From Halomarina ordinaria (lineage in GTDB: Archaea > Halobacteriota > Halobacteria > Halobacteriales > Haloarculaceae): a stretch of 64,000 nucleotides of DNA. Of this stretch, positions 12,379-21,043 are shown in pieces. A model generated the notes under the pieces. That model saw only the letters and a program-made list of their open reading frames with translations. It did not search any database and was not told where the DNA came from. Both the position numbers and the translations under genes were made by a program. Location: positions 682,001 through 746,000 of the forward strand of contig NZ_JARRAH010000001.1 of assembly GCF_030553305.1 (NCBI RefSeq), read 5' to 3'. Every line of letters starts with the position of its first letter. Position 1 is the first letter of the stretch.

Positions 12379-12427
12379 ACGAGTAGAACGGTCCGCCCGA
12401 CCGGCAAGTCGTTTGTGGTTCGCCGTC

Positions 12428-12784
12428 TCAGTCCTCCTCCTCGTCGAGTTCGAACGTCTCGATGACCTTGAGCGGGACGTCGCGGAGGGCGCCGCCGATC
12501 TCGCTCTTGGCGATGCGCTGGGCGTGTTGCTCGCCGTCGGCGTTGAACACCTTCATCTCGAGGAGGAGGCCGACGAGCGCGGTGTCGGCGGCGATAAATG
12601 CCGAGTCGAACGTCTCCCCGCAGGCGGGACAGGGCGTGCCGCCGACTTCGACCTCGACGTAGTCCATGTCCCGCTGGTTCAGTCGTTTGCCCGCCTCGCT
12701 GACGGCGACGCCGATGGCGTCGTCGATGGCACCGACGTCTCGGACCAGCCACGCCGCCTCCATGGCGACCAAGTAGTTCGTCAT
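12428..12784 (-). CDS. UPF0212 / DUF555 protein (copy 1)
   Basis: 118 residues, a conserved euryarchaeal family of unknown function. A CPACGE motif about half-way suggests a half zinc site; VGLLLEMKVFNADGEQHAQRIAKSEIG is the family core, split here only for description. It is followed by an acidic tail. A second, more distant copy is present at 57353-57778 with CPHCD at the same place. It is monocistronic, downstream of an inverted repeat at 12858-12872. Confidence 0.88.
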   Translation of the reverse strand: MTNYLVAMEAAWLVRDVGAIDDAIGVAVSEAGKRLNQRDMDYVEVEVGGTPCPACGETFDSAFIAADTALVGLLLEMKVFNADGEQHAQRIAKSEIGGALRDVPLKVIETFELDEEED

Positions 12785-12857
12785 ATTCCCCCTCGTCGCT
12801 CGGCGCTATCGGGCTTTGTGGTTTGGCGGCGTCGGCGCGCACGTCACCGCGATTCAT

Positions 12858-12872
12858 CCGATAACTTATCGG
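12858..12872. promoter_or_regulatory. perfect 15-bp inverted repeat
   Basis: CCGATAACTTATCGG consists of 7-bp arms around a single C. It lies in the 265-bp divergent gap, 74 bp upstream of the UPF0212 gene and about 180 bp before the small membrane protein gene. It could be an operator, and no regulator is identified. Confidence 0.35.
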
Positions 12873-13013
12873 GATACTGTCGAACTCCTCGGAGCCGGTT
12901 ACATCCATCCCGCGACACGTTTCCACTCCGGTTGTGGCGGACACAAATCGACTTGAATCGACAGACGGGGACGTTGTGGGTTCCGGTACCGTGCCATCGC
13001 GTGCGCCACAACG

Positions 13014-13021
13014 CTTATTAC
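13014..13021 (+). promoter_or_regulatory. TATA box for the 61-residue membrane protein
   Basis: CTTATTAC about 29 bp before the ATG at 13050 predicts a leaderless transcript and supports this short gene as real. Confidence 0.5.
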
Positions 13022-13049
13022 ATACCATGGTGCTGACACCGAGTATCAG

Positions 13050-13235
13050 ATGGTGTTCGAACGGTTGCGGTCGCTGACGCTGCTCGCCCTGTACCAACTC
13101 GCGCTGTTCGTGGGGCTGATGCTCCTCCCCGTCGCGATGGTCGCCCGCCGGGTCGGCCTGCCGTTCCTCCCGGTCCACCGGGTGGTGACCCGCCTCGGCG
13201 ACGCCTACGAGCGGTCTACGGAGCTTCTGGAGTAA
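13050..13235 (+). CDS. small membrane protein of unknown function
   Basis: 61 residues with one long hydrophobic stretch (about 9-30, LLALYQLALFVGLMLLPVAM) followed by a basic region and a short amphipathic C-terminus (RVVTRLGDAYERSTELLE). A TATA box lies 29 bp upstream. It sits 50 bp before the proteasome beta gene on the same strand. I do not recognise a family. Confidence 0.7.
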   Translation: MVFERLRSLTLLALYQLALFVGLMLLPVAMVARRVGLPFLPVHRVVTRLGDAYERSTELLE

Positions 13236-13258
13236 GCGCGCGGTCGACCGAAGGGGTG

Positions 13259-13266
13259 CTTTTATC
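13259..13266 (+). promoter_or_regulatory. psmB: psmB promoter TATA box
   Basis: CTTTTATC lies 20 bp before the GTG/ATG cluster at 13286-13292. The spacing favours a leaderless start at the second ATG (13292). Confidence 0.5.
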
Positions 13267-13285
13267 AGCGCAGGACGGGTAGCGG

Positions 13286-14008
13286 ATGGTAATGAACCGC
13301 CAGAACCAGTCGGCGTTCGACTTCGACCGGCGTGACTACGAGGTGCCCATCTACGAACCCGAGGTGGGGTCGCTGCCCGACCTCTCCGGCAAGGACGCGG
13401 AGAAGGTCAACCAGACCGGGACCACGACGGTCGGTATCACGACCACCGACGGCGTCGTCATCGCGACGGACATGCGCGCCTCGCTCGGCGGCCGGTTCGT
13501 CTCGAACAAGAACGTCCAGAAGGTCGAGCAGATTCACCCGACCGGCGCGCTCACCCTCGTCGGGAGCGTCGGCGGCGCCCAGTCGTTCATCCGGTCGCTG
13601 CGCGCCGAGGTGAACCTCTACGAGTCGCGCCGCGGCGAACCCATGAGCATCAGCGCGCTCGCCACGCTCGCGGGGAACTTCGCCCGCGGCGGGCCCTTCT
13701 TCGCCATCAACCCCATCCTCGGCGGCGTCGACGACGAGGGGCACCACGTCTACTCCATCGACCCCGCCGGCGGCGTCATGGAGGACGACTACACCGTCAC
13801 CGGGTCGGGCCTCACCGTCGCCTACGGGACGCTCGAACGCGAGTACCGCGAGGGGCTCTCGAACGACGAGGCGAAGCAGGTCGCCGCGAGCGCCGTCAAG
13901 GCCGCCGTCGAGCGCGACACCGGCTCCGGCAACGGCGTCTTCCTCGCGGAGGTCACCGACGAGGGCGTCGACATCAACGGCCACAAGGACTTCGACGAGG
14001 TCCTGTAG
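13286..14008 (+). CDS. psmB: 20S proteasome beta subunit
   Basis: The catalytic subunit of the proteasome, which degrades unfolded or tagged proteins inside the alpha-beta barrel. Up to 240 residues; the ATG at 13292 (MNRQNQSAF) is equally possible and better spaced from the TATA box. The autocatalytic cleavage site is TG/TTTVGI, leaving Thr46 as the N-terminal nucleophile after removal of a propeptide of about 43-45 residues. The catalytic Asp and Lys lie in TDMRAS and the following strand. The alpha subunit gene is far away at 47651. The propeptide differs from the Haloferax one but the mature part is conserved. Confidence 0.96.
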   Translation: MVMNRQNQSAFDFDRRDYEVPIYEPEVGSLPDLSGKDAEKVNQTGTTTVGITTTDGVVIATDMRASLGGRFVSNKNVQKVEQIHPTGALTLVGSVGGAQSFIRSLRAEVNLYESRRGEPMSISALATLAGNFARGGPFFAINPILGGVDDEGHHVYSIDPAGGVMEDDYTVTGSGLTVAYGTLEREYREGLSNDEAKQVAASAVKAAVERDTGSGNGVFLAEVTDEGVDINGHKDFDEVL

Positions 14009-14107
14009 ACGCCTCCCGCCGCACCGCGGACCGTTCTCCTGCCGTGAGTTCTCCCGATACCTGTACGTAGAGCGATAGCTTTGTCCACGGCCGTCGTCCC
14101 CCTCCAC

Positions 14108-14542
14108 ATGACTCGACACGTACTCGTCGCCTACGACGGCTCGCCGCTCGCGGACCGCGCCCTCCGCTTCGCCACCCACGAGTTCCCCGACGACGAGGTG
14201 ACCGCGCTCTACGTGGTCGACCAGGAGCGCGACCCGACGGCGATGAGTGGATGGGGGAACGACCCCCACGAGTGGGAGGACTGGCTGGAAGCGGAACGCG
14301 ACCTCGCGGCGGGCCTGTTCGAGCGCGCCGAGAGGGTCGCGAGCGAGGAAGGAGGGAGCGTCCGGACCGCGGCCGCGGTCGGTCGGGTCCACGACCGGGT
14401 CGTCCAGTACGCCGCGGACCACGACGTCGACGTGGTCGTCGTGGGGACGCACGGCCGGTCGGCGGCCCGGAAGGCGCTGCTCGGGAGCGTCGCGGAGACG
14501 GTGATTCGAGAGTCGCCCGTGCCGGTCGTGGCGGTCAGGTAG
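14108..14542 (+). CDS. universal stress protein UspA family
   Basis: 144 residues from the ATG at 14108 (MTRHVLVAYDGSPLADRAL). It has the Usp Rossmann-like fold with the C-terminal ATP-binding signature VVGTHGRSAARKALLGSVAETVIRES near residues 107-132, matching the G-2X-G-9X-G(S/T) pattern of ATP-binding Usps. Cytosolic. It converges with purM, 10 bp apart. Confidence 0.93.
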   Translation: MTRHVLVAYDGSPLADRALRFATHEFPDDEVTALYVVDQERDPTAMSGWGNDPHEWEDWLEAERDLAAGLFERAERVASEEGGSVRTAAAVGRVHDRVVQYAADHDVDVVVVGTHGRSAARKALLGSVAETVIRESPVPVVAVR

Positions 14543-14552
14543 CGCAGCGCGG

Positions 14553-15569
14553 CTACGAGAGGGTCAGCCCGGCCACCTCGACGGTCCCCACCTCGCCGTC
14601 GGCCTCCTCGACGGTCCCGATACGGCGGCCCTCCTCGGTCGCCTCGACGAGGGCGTCTGCGTCCGCGGGCGAGAGCGCGGCGACGAAGCCGGTGCCCATG
14701 TTGAACGTGCGGTACATCTCCTCGCGGTCGACGTTCCCCTCGCTCGCGACGAACTCGAAGACGGGGTTCGGGTCGAAGGGGTCGTCGACGACGTAGTCGT
14801 GTGCGCCCATCCGGAGCAGGTTCGTCCAGCCGCCGCCGGTGACGTGGGCGGCGGCGCGCGCGTCGTGCTCGCGCAGGGGAGCGAGCAGGTCGGTGTAGAT
14901 CCGCGTCGGTTCGAGCAGCACCTCCCCGACGGTCTTCGACTCGTCGAGCGGGAAGGCGTCCGTGTAGTCGTGGTTCCGGGTGGCGGCCTGCCGGGCGAGG
15001 GTGAGGCCGTTCGAGTGGATACCGCTGGCGGGGAAGCCGACGAGCGCGTCGCCCGCCTCTGCCTCGCCGGGGAACAGCGCATCCTTCGGCGCGAGGCCGG
15101 CGCAGGTCCCCGCGAGGTCGAGGCCCTTCACCACGTCTGGCATGACGGCCGTCTCCCCGCCGACGAGCGCGACGTCGGCCTCGGCGGCCCCCGTCGCGAG
15201 GCCCGTCCCGACCTGCTCGGCCACGTCGTCGTCGGGGACGTCGACGGCGATGTAGTCGACGAAGGCGACGGGTTCGACGCCCGCCGCGACGAGGTCGTTG
15301 ACGTTCATCGCGATGCAGTCGATGCCGATGGTCGAGAAGTCGCCGAGCGCCTCGGCGACGAGGAGTTTCGTCCCGACGCCGTCGGTGGCGAGCGCGAGGT
15401 AGCGGTCGCCGATGTCGACCAGCCCCGCGTAGTCGCCCTCGAACTCGCCGACCGCGCCGACGAGCGCCGCCGTCGCCGCCTCGCTGTCGGCGATGTCGAC
15501 GCCCGCGTCCGCGTAGGTCAGCCGCTCCTCGTCGTCCTCGCTCCCGTCGGTCCCGGCGTCCTCGCTCAT
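14553..15569 (-). CDS. purM: phosphoribosylformylglycinamidine cyclo-ligase
   Basis: AIR synthetase, the fifth step of purine synthesis. 338 residues from the ATG at 15569 (MSEDAGTDGSEDDEERLTY); the open frame upstream belongs to shadow sequence over the protease gene. Family signatures seen are ATDGVGTKLLVA, DCIAMNVNDL, GGETAVMPD, FPASGIHSNG and HVTGGG. An acidic N-terminal extension is halophilic in style. purD, the second enzyme of the pathway, is elsewhere in this window at 23523. Confidence 0.96.
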   Translation of the reverse strand: MSEDAGTDGSEDDEERLTYADAGVDIADSEAATAALVGAVGEFEGDYAGLVDIGDRYLALATDGVGTKLLVAEALGDFSTIGIDCIAMNVNDLVAAGVEPVAFVDYIAVDVPDDDVAEQVGTGLATGAAEADVALVGGETAVMPDVVKGLDLAGTCAGLAPKDALFPGEAEAGDALVGFPASGIHSNGLTLARQAATRNHDYTDAFPLDESKTVGEVLLEPTRIYTDLLAPLREHDARAAAHVTGGGWTNLLRMGAHDYVVDDPFDPNPVFEFVASEGNVDREEMYRTFNMGTGFVAALSPADADALVEATEEGRRIGTVEEADGEVGTVEVAGLTLS

Positions 15570-15613
15570 GGCCGAGAGCGCGGGAGGGGTGGGGAAAAGT
15601 GCGTCGGAAGGGG

Positions 15614-16228
15614 CTAGAACCCGGTGCCGACGAACACGAGCGAGAACAGCGCTAGCCCCGCACAGACGACGAACGAGAGGGCGAACACGAGGGAGTTCCA
15701 GCTGAGCACCTTCCGACCGTCGAGCGGACCGAAGGGGATCATGTTGAACCCGGCGAGGATGAGGTTGATGGTGACGCCGAGTTGGCCGACGCCGACGAGT
15801 GGCCCCACCGCGAGCAGGGGGACGAACAGGCCGGCGAGGAGGACGTTCGTCGCCGGACCGGCCAGCGCGATGAGTCCGACCTGCCGGGAGGTGACGGGTC
15901 GCCCGCCGTGGTAGACGGCGCCGGGGGCGGCGAACAGGAACCCCGCGAGCCCCGCCCCGATGGCGAGCGCGAGCATCCCGTAGTCGGCGCGGAACTCGGC
16001 GAGCTGACCGAAGCGAACCGCGACGACCTTGTGCGCGAGTTCGTGGAGCAGGAAGCCGATGCCGACGGTGAGCATACTGACGACGAGCGTGTCGGCCGCC
16101 TGAAGCGGGGCGACGCTCCCCGAGAGCAGGCCGAAGGCGAGGCGTCGGTCGAGGAAGAAGGTGAACGCGACGCCGAGCGCCAGCCACGCCGCGACGAGGT
16201 CGACGACCTCCCGGGGGCTGAAGCGCAT
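15614..16228 (-). CDS. site-2-protease-like membrane metalloprotease (M50)
   Basis: 204 residues with about six hydrophobic segments. The zinc motif HELAH (His62, Glu63, His66) is in one segment, and the second motif NMIPFGPLDG (Asp170) supplies the third ligand. This is the minimal intramembrane protease core without a PDZ domain, so it probably cleaves membrane-bound regulators or signal remnants. Its ATG immediately follows the stop of the TraB-like gene, so the two are co-transcribed. The substrate is unknown. Confidence 0.9.
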   Translation of the reverse strand: MRFSPREVVDLVAAWLALGVAFTFFLDRRLAFGLLSGSVAPLQAADTLVVSMLTVGIGFLLHELAHKVVAVRFGQLAEFRADYGMLALAIGAGLAGFLFAAPGAVYHGGRPVTSRQVGLIALAGPATNVLLAGLFVPLLAVGPLVGVGQLGVTINLILAGFNMIPFGPLDGRKVLSWNSLVFALSFVVCAGLALFSLVFVGTGF

Positions 16229-17938
16229 TCAGCGGAACCCTCCGAGGAGGAGGTCGACGCTGTTTCGCGCCCCCTGGAGCATGAGGTCCGCCACCTCGCC
16301 CGCGGTGGAGATGCCCTGCCCGCTGAACAGCGCGGGGAGGAGGACGAACGCGAACAGGAAGCTCGCGACGGTGCTCCCGATGTTGGTGAACGCGACGACG
16401 AGGATGAGCTTGAACAGCGGCACCTGTCGGAGGTCGCGCAAGAGGTCCTCCAGCGGGCGCTCCTCGTCCTTCAGGAGTTCGTTGAGCGTCCCGATGTCCG
16501 CGACGTTGACCGACGTGTAGCGCAGTTCGACGTAGCCGGCGAACCAGCCGGGTGCGAGCAGCGGGTTGAGGCTGGTGAGCCAGGCGACGGCGCCGCCGAC
16601 GAGCGCGCTCAGGTTGTGGGCGCCGGCGATGCGCGCCAGCGCGAAGGCGAACGCCCCGTTGACGAGGAACCACGCGCCGAACAACTGGAGGAGGAACGTG
16701 TCGCGGACGCCCGCCATCCCGATGAGGACGAAGAAGACGAGGAACCCGAGGGTGAACAGGTAGCCGACGAGTTTGTACGGCGAGAAACGTCTGGTCTTCT
16801 GGACGCCCGTCAGCGACCCCATCTCGGGGAGCGTCTCCGGCCGGTCGAGGTAGCGTTCGATGCCCTCCCGGTGGCCCGCGCCGACGACGGCGACGACGGA
16901 CTTGCCCTGTTCGCGGAGGCCGACGAGTTTGTGGGCGATGAAGGCGTCGCGCTCGTCGATGAGCGCCTCCGCCCCGCCGGGGGAGAACCGGCGGAACTCC
17001 TCCATCATGACGCTCACCACGTCGCTGTCGGTGAGGTCGCTCATCTCCAGTTGCTCGGCGTCGGGCTCCTCGACGCTGGCGTCGAGCGCCATCCCGAGGA
17101 GCGTCCCGATACCCCCGAGGACGGCGATACCGACGCCCACGCCGAGCGCGAGCGTCGTCGCGCCCCGCCCGAGCGAGACGAACGCGTCGGGGGAGAGGTC
17201 GAGTGGACCGACGACGAGGCCGCCGGTCAACCAGAGGCCCATCCCGGCGAGGACGCCGAGGCCGAGGCTGACGGCGAGGCGTTCGGCGAGGCCGCCGGGC
17301 AGGAGCGACCCCGCGAACGCGAGGAGCGCGAGCGCGATGCCGGCGCCGACGACGAGCGCGCCGACGGCGCCAGCGGCGGAACCGAGCGAGGCCGCGGCGG
17401 CGTCGAGGCCGAGCGTTCCCGCGCCGAACGTCCCGAGGAGGACGCCCACGAGGAGGCCGACGGTGGCACCGACGGCGGCGCCGACCTGTGGGGGCGGTGC
17501 GACGCTCATGACGAGGCCGCCCATCAGCGAGACCTTCTCTCTGCCCGTGAGGCGCGCCCAGAAGCGCTGAATCGTGACCTGGATGTCGCGGTCGACGAGC
17601 GCGATGCCGAGGCCGAGTCGCTCCGCCGTCTCGACGGCCGCGAGCATGTCGGCGCCGGGCGTGATGTCGAACTCGTCGCCCATCCGCGCCTGCACGTAGG
17701 AGAGCACCCAGTACGCGAGGAACTGAAAGACGGTGTTGCCGTGGAGGAGGTCGCTCGCGTCGAGGTCCTCGGGGCCGTCGCCGCGCAGTTGTCGATATCG
17801 CCCCTCGTCGAGTTCGACGGCGACGACGTCGGGGCGCTCGGCCTCGATGGCGTCCTCGACTTCCTCGACGCTCTCCGCGGAGACGTGGGCCGTGCCGACG
17901 ACCGTGACGGACCCCCGCTCCGGGGCCTGCTCACTCAT
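16229..17938 (-). CDS. TraB-family protein with C-terminal membrane domain
   Basis: 569 residues. The N-terminal TraB/PrgY-type domain (about 10-280) has VVGTAHVSAES, VELDEGRY and, around residue 350, VVGAGHREGIERYL, the conserved GTxHV and GxGH elements of the Tiki/TraB fold, whose bacterial relatives inhibit peptide pheromones and whose eukaryotic Tiki members are proteases. Between and after these elements are many Gly/Ala-rich membrane segments. Operon with the downstream S2P gene suggests linked membrane proteolysis or signalling; that link is inference. Confidence 0.88.
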   Translation of the reverse strand: MSEQAPERGSVTVVGTAHVSAESVEEVEDAIEAERPDVVAVELDEGRYRQLRGDGPEDLDASDLLHGNTVFQFLAYWVLSYVQARMGDEFDITPGADMLAAVETAERLGLGIALVDRDIQVTIQRFWARLTGREKVSLMGGLVMSVAPPPQVGAAVGATVGLLVGVLLGTFGAGTLGLDAAAASLGSAAGAVGALVVGAGIALALLAFAGSLLPGGLAERLAVSLGLGVLAGMGLWLTGGLVVGPLDLSPDAFVSLGRGATTLALGVGVGIAVLGGIGTLLGMALDASVEEPDAEQLEMSDLTDSDVVSVMMEEFRRFSPGGAEALIDERDAFIAHKLVGLREQGKSVVAVVGAGHREGIERYLDRPETLPEMGSLTGVQKTRRFSPYKLVGYLFTLGFLVFFVLIGMAGVRDTFLLQLFGAWFLVNGAFAFALARIAGAHNLSALVGGAVAWLTSLNPLLAPGWFAGYVELRYTSVNVADIGTLNELLKDEERPLEDLLRDLRQVPLFKLILVVAFTNIGSTVASFLFAFVLLPALFSGQGISTAGEVADLMLQGARNSVDLLLGGFR

Positions 17939-18004
17939 TGCTACTGGCTATCCGTTCAGCCTTCATACCAGTGTCGCCGTCGGTACGCCGCCCGACGGGC
18001 GGCG

Positions 18005-18283
18005 TTACTCGACGACGACCGACCCGGCGCTGTCGACGACGAAGGTACGGTCCTCGTAGTCGAGGACGACCGCTCCGTCGGGTCGGCAGGCGCCGTTGAA
18101 CCGGGGGGCGAACAGCGCGTCCAGGGCGTCGGGGTCGACGACGTCGTACAGGGTCGCGGGCGCGTCGTCACCGAGGGTCTCCTCCATCGCGTAGACGAGC
18201 AGTTCCGCGAGGTCGTCGTCGCCGACCGTCACGTCGACGCTCGTGGGGCTGTACTCCATGTGTGATGGGGCGTTTCGGGACAT
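18005..18283 (-). CDS. HalOD1 output-domain protein
   Basis: 92 residues from the ATG at 18283 (MSRNAPSHMEYSPTSV); a second ATG at 18259 is also plausible, while the GTG at 18394 lies too close to the TATA-like element at 18409-18421. The core LYDVVDPDALDALFAP is the HalOD1 signature, a small haloarchaeal domain thought to act as a signalling output module. It stands alone. Divergent from the thioesterase gene. Confidence 0.8.
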   Translation of the reverse strand: MSRNAPSHMEYSPTSVDVTVGDDDLAELLVYAMEETLGDDAPATLYDVVDPDALDALFAPRFNGACRPDGAVVLDYEDRTFVVDSAGSVVVE

Positions 18284-18408
18284 GCGCTGTGGGTTGTGTC
18301 GCACGGCGGGCCTCCCGACGGGCGGGAGCGAGACGTGGAGCGCCACGGTGCCCCCCTGGCCGTGGGAGGCCACACCACGCCGTACGACCGACACCGATTC
18401 TTAGCACT

Positions 18409-18421
18409 CCTGATATATAAA
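18409..18421 (-). promoter_or_regulatory. AT-rich promoter of the HalOD1 gene
   Basis: Minus strand AATTTATATATCAGG, in a locally AT-rich patch (18400-18460), is a good TATA element. It predicts a transcript start near 18390 and a leader of about 110 nt to the chosen ATG, unusually long for a haloarchaeon. Confidence 0.45.
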
Positions 18422-18486
18422 TTTTCGAGTTAATCACGTAATCAAAGTATACATCGTCTGAAACCATTTCGGTCGCCGAACCCGTC

Positions 18487-18494
18487 GCTTAACC
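18487..18494 (+). promoter_or_regulatory. thioesterase gene TATA box
   Basis: GCTTAACC ends 22 bp before the ATG at 18517, consistent with leaderless transcription. Confidence 0.45.
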
Positions 18495-18516
18495 CCCTCG
18501 GCCGCGACGCGGGAGC

Positions 18517-19002
18517 ATGGACCCGGTGCCGCTCGCGTCCTCGTACACCGAGATGACCGAACTCCTGTTGCCCAACGACACGAACAACCTCGGCCGCGCG
18601 CTCGGGGGCGCCGTGTTGAACTGGATGGACATCTGCGGGGCCATCGCCGCGATGCGCTTCGCCGGCAACCAGGTCGTCACGGCGTCGATGGACCACGTCG
18701 ACTTCATCTCCGCCATCGAACTGGGCGAGGTGGCGGTCGTGCGTGCGTACGTCTTCTCGACGGGCCGCACCAGCCTCGACGTGAAGGTGGACGTCCACGC
18801 CGAGAACCCGCGAACCGGTGACCCGGACCGCGAGACGACGAGTTCGTTCCTCACGTTCGTCGCGCTGGACGAGACGGGCACGCCGACCCCCGTCCCCGAC
18901 GTGGCCTACGAGACGGACGACGAGCGGTGGCTCCGCGAGGAGGCGGTCGAGGAACGCCGCGCACAGTTACAGCAGGTGGCGGACCGACTGGACGAGGTAT
19001 AG
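18517..19002 (+). CDS. acyl-CoA thioesterase, hotdog fold (YciA/BFIT-like)
   Basis: 161 residues. The motif NNLGRALGGAVLNWMD with GAIAAMRFAG and TASMDHVDF is the acyl-CoA hydrolase hotdog signature. The enzyme hydrolyses acyl-CoA to fatty acid and CoA; substrate range is unknown and haloarchaea do not rely on fatty-acid membranes, so a role in degradation or CoA recycling is likely. It converges with the cysteine synthase gene with a 1-bp gap. Confidence 0.9.
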   Translation: MDPVPLASSYTEMTELLLPNDTNNLGRALGGAVLNWMDICGAIAAMRFAGNQVVTASMDHVDFISAIELGEVAVVRAYVFSTGRTSLDVKVDVHAENPRTGDPDRETTSSFLTFVALDETGTPTPVPDVAYETDDERWLREEAVEERRAQLQQVADRLDEV

Positions 19003-19003
19003 G

Positions 19004-19993
19004 TCAGTCGAACATCCCGGTCGACATGTAGCGCTCGCCGCTGTCCCAGAAGACGGTGACGACGAGCGGGCAGTCGCCCGCGCCGCCGTCGGGACGGACG
19101 ACGGGGCGCTGCTGGGAGGGCTGGTCGGGTTCGGGCGCCTCGGGGCCGTCCGGGCAGTCGGCGTCGCCGTCCGCGAGGCGGGCCGCGACCCGACGGGCGG
19201 CGAGGTTCGACGCGCCGGAGGACTGCCCGACCAGGATGCCCTCCTCGCGGGCGAGACGGCGACACTCCGCCTCGGCGGCGTCGACGGTCACCGTCTCGAC
19301 GGAGTCGACCAGGTCGACGGCGAGGTTCGGACTGAGGAAGCCCGGGCCCATCCCCTGGAAGTCGTCGTGACCGCCCTCGCCGGTGGAGATGACGGCGTTG
19401 TCCTCGGGTTCGACGGCGACGACCTCCATCTCGGGAAACGCCTCGCGCAGGCGGCGGGCGATACCGGAGAGCGTCCCGCCCGTGCCGACGCCGGCGACGA
19501 GCGCGTCCACGTCCCGGTCGCCGACCTGGTCGAGTATCTCCTCGGCCGTCGTCCGGTAGTGGGCCTCGGGGTTGGCGGCGTTCTCGAACTGGCGGAGCTG
19601 GACCATCCCCTCCTCTTCTTCGAGTTCGTCGGCGCGGTCCTTCGCCTCGGAGATGTCGCCGTCGACGAGTTCGATGTCGGCGCCGTAGGCGCGCATGATG
19701 CGTCGGCGCTCGGGCGACATCGAGGAGGACATGACGATGGTCATGTCGTAGCCCTTCGCGGCGGCGACCATCGCCAGTCCGATGCCGGTGTTTCCGCTGG
19801 TGGGCTCGACGAGGCGGTCGCCGGGCGAGAGTTCCCCCGCGCGTTCGGCGGCCTCGACCATCGCCAGCGCCGGGCGGTCCTTCGCCGACCCGCCCGGGTT
19901 CTTCGACTCGACCTTCGCCGCCACCGTGGCGCCGGGCGGCGAGGCGACCCGGACGAGCGGCGACCCGATCGTGTCGAGGATGGAGTCCTTCAT
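19004..19993 (-). CDS. cysK: cysteine synthase family protein (PLP-dependent)
   Basis: 329 residues from the ATG at 19993 (MKDSILDTIGSPLVRV). Fold-type II PLP enzyme making cysteine from O-acetylserine or a related activated serine. PLP lysine is K38 in GGSAKDRPA; the phosphate and substrate loops are PTSGNTGIGLA and GVGTGGTLSGIA. Unusual: a Pro/Asp-rich, Cys-containing insert of about 33 residues (about 274-307) interrupts the C-terminal region just before the final VVTVFWDSGERYMST, which is normally continuous. Paralogues such as cystathionine beta-synthase-like enzymes cannot be excluded. Confidence 0.9.
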   Translation of the reverse strand: MKDSILDTIGSPLVRVASPPGATVAAKVESKNPGGSAKDRPALAMVEAAERAGELSPGDRLVEPTSGNTGIGLAMVAAAKGYDMTIVMSSSMSPERRRIMRAYGADIELVDGDISEAKDRADELEEEEGMVQLRQFENAANPEAHYRTTAEEILDQVGDRDVDALVAGVGTGGTLSGIARRLREAFPEMEVVAVEPEDNAVISTGEGGHDDFQGMGPGFLSPNLAVDLVDSVETVTVDAAEAECRRLAREEGILVGQSSGASNLAARRVAARLADGDADCPDGPEAPEPDQPSQQRPVVRPDGGAGDCPLVVTVFWDSGERYMSTGMFD

Positions 19994-20092
19994 GCGAGCG
20001 AGTTCCGCGGCGACGAGTAAAGACGTGGCGGACGCCGTCCCCGAGGGCACCCGACCGCAACAGGTATTTCACTCGCGCCGAGAGCACGTGCC

Positions 20093-20524
20093 ATGAGCGC
20101 GAGTGGCACGGTATCGGAGACCTACCTGGCGGCGCTCCAGCACGACCTCGCCGGGGTGACGGACGAGGAGACGCTCGTCGGGGTCGTCAGGCGCCCGACG
20201 CGGTGGTTCCTCGGGAGCGTCGACGAGAACTACCCCGAACTCGGCCCGCCGCCCGAACTCCTCGACGCCGTGCGCGCCCACCGCGACGACTACCAGACGC
20301 GCGGGCTCTGTGAGGAGGGCGCCCACAACGCCGCCTGGGAGGACACCGACTTCGAGGAGCGCTACCGCGACCACCTCGAGAGTACGCCCGAGGCCGGCGA
20401 GGCGCTCGCGGCGCTCGCGGCGCGGGTCCGCGACGGCGAGGACGTCGTACTGGTCTGTTTCGAGGGAGAGGGGAAACGCTGTCACCGTCACTTGCTGCGA
20501 GAGGAACTCGAAGCGGCGCTGTGA
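20093..20524 (+). CDS. DUF488 family protein
   Basis: 143 residues. The C-terminal VVLVCFEGEGKRCHRHLL matches the DUF488 signature, a small alpha/beta fold of unknown role that may have phosphatase-like or thiol chemistry because of its Cys/His motif. The N-terminal part (TYLAALQHDLAGV, TRWFLGSVDENY) fits haloarchaeal members. It is divergent from cysteine synthase and precedes the thioredoxin gene by 72 bp. Confidence 0.8.
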   Translation: MSASGTVSETYLAALQHDLAGVTDEETLVGVVRRPTRWFLGSVDENYPELGPPPELLDAVRAHRDDYQTRGLCEEGAHNAAWEDTDFEERYRDHLESTPEAGEALAALAARVRDGEDVVLVCFEGEGKRCHRHLLREELEAAL

Positions 20525-20596
20525 GGGGCTGTACTCGTTCGTGAACCACGCCCGAGAACGGGGGCGTTAAGCCGCCGGCGACGAGACGTTTCGACC

Positions 20597-20974
20597 ATGA
20601 ACCTGGAGACGATGTCGCCCAACCCGGTCTGGTCGCCGGACGCCTACGAGGAGACCGTCGAGACGCTCCGCGAACACGACGACGTGACCTACAAGGTGTG
20701 GGGTGGCGACTGGTGCAAGGACTGCCGGGCGCAACTGCCCGACTTCGCCGCCGCGCTCCACGCGGCCGACGTCTCCGAGGACCGTATCGAGGACTTCGCG
20801 GTGGAGAAGGAGGACGACGGGAGCAAGGTCGGTCCGCAGGTCGAGGCGTACGACATCGAGCGCATCCCGACCGTCGTCGTCGAACGCGACGGCGAGGAAC
20901 TCCTCCGGTACGTGGAGTCGGCCGACCGCCCCGCGGCCGTCTACGTCGCCGACGCGCTCGACGAGCGCTCGTAG
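20597..20974 (+). CDS. thioredoxin-fold protein with CKDC motif
   Basis: 125 residues. Redox motif WCKDC (Cys40, Cys43) near the start of the thioredoxin fold and cis-proline in RIPTVVV. Cytosolic, no signal peptide. It is likely a disulfide reductant; the partner reductase could be the TrxB-like enzyme at 62908, though that is inference. Monocistronic on the plus strand after DUF488. Confidence 0.9.
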   Translation: MNLETMSPNPVWSPDAYEETVETLREHDDVTYKVWGGDWCKDCRAQLPDFAAALHAADVSEDRIEDFAVEKEDDGSKVGPQVEAYDIERIPTVVVERDGEELLRYVESADRPAAVYVADALDERS

Positions 20975-21043
20975 TCGGTCGAAACGGGGCCCTGCCCGCG
21001 CAAGCCGAACCCACACCGCCGAGCCGCCAGTCCTCCCGTCCGG

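Noticed and set aside
18284-18394. GTG start at 18394 extending the HalOD1 protein to 129 residues
   Set aside because: It is too close to the TATA element at 18409-18421 and the extra residues are basic and unlike the family.
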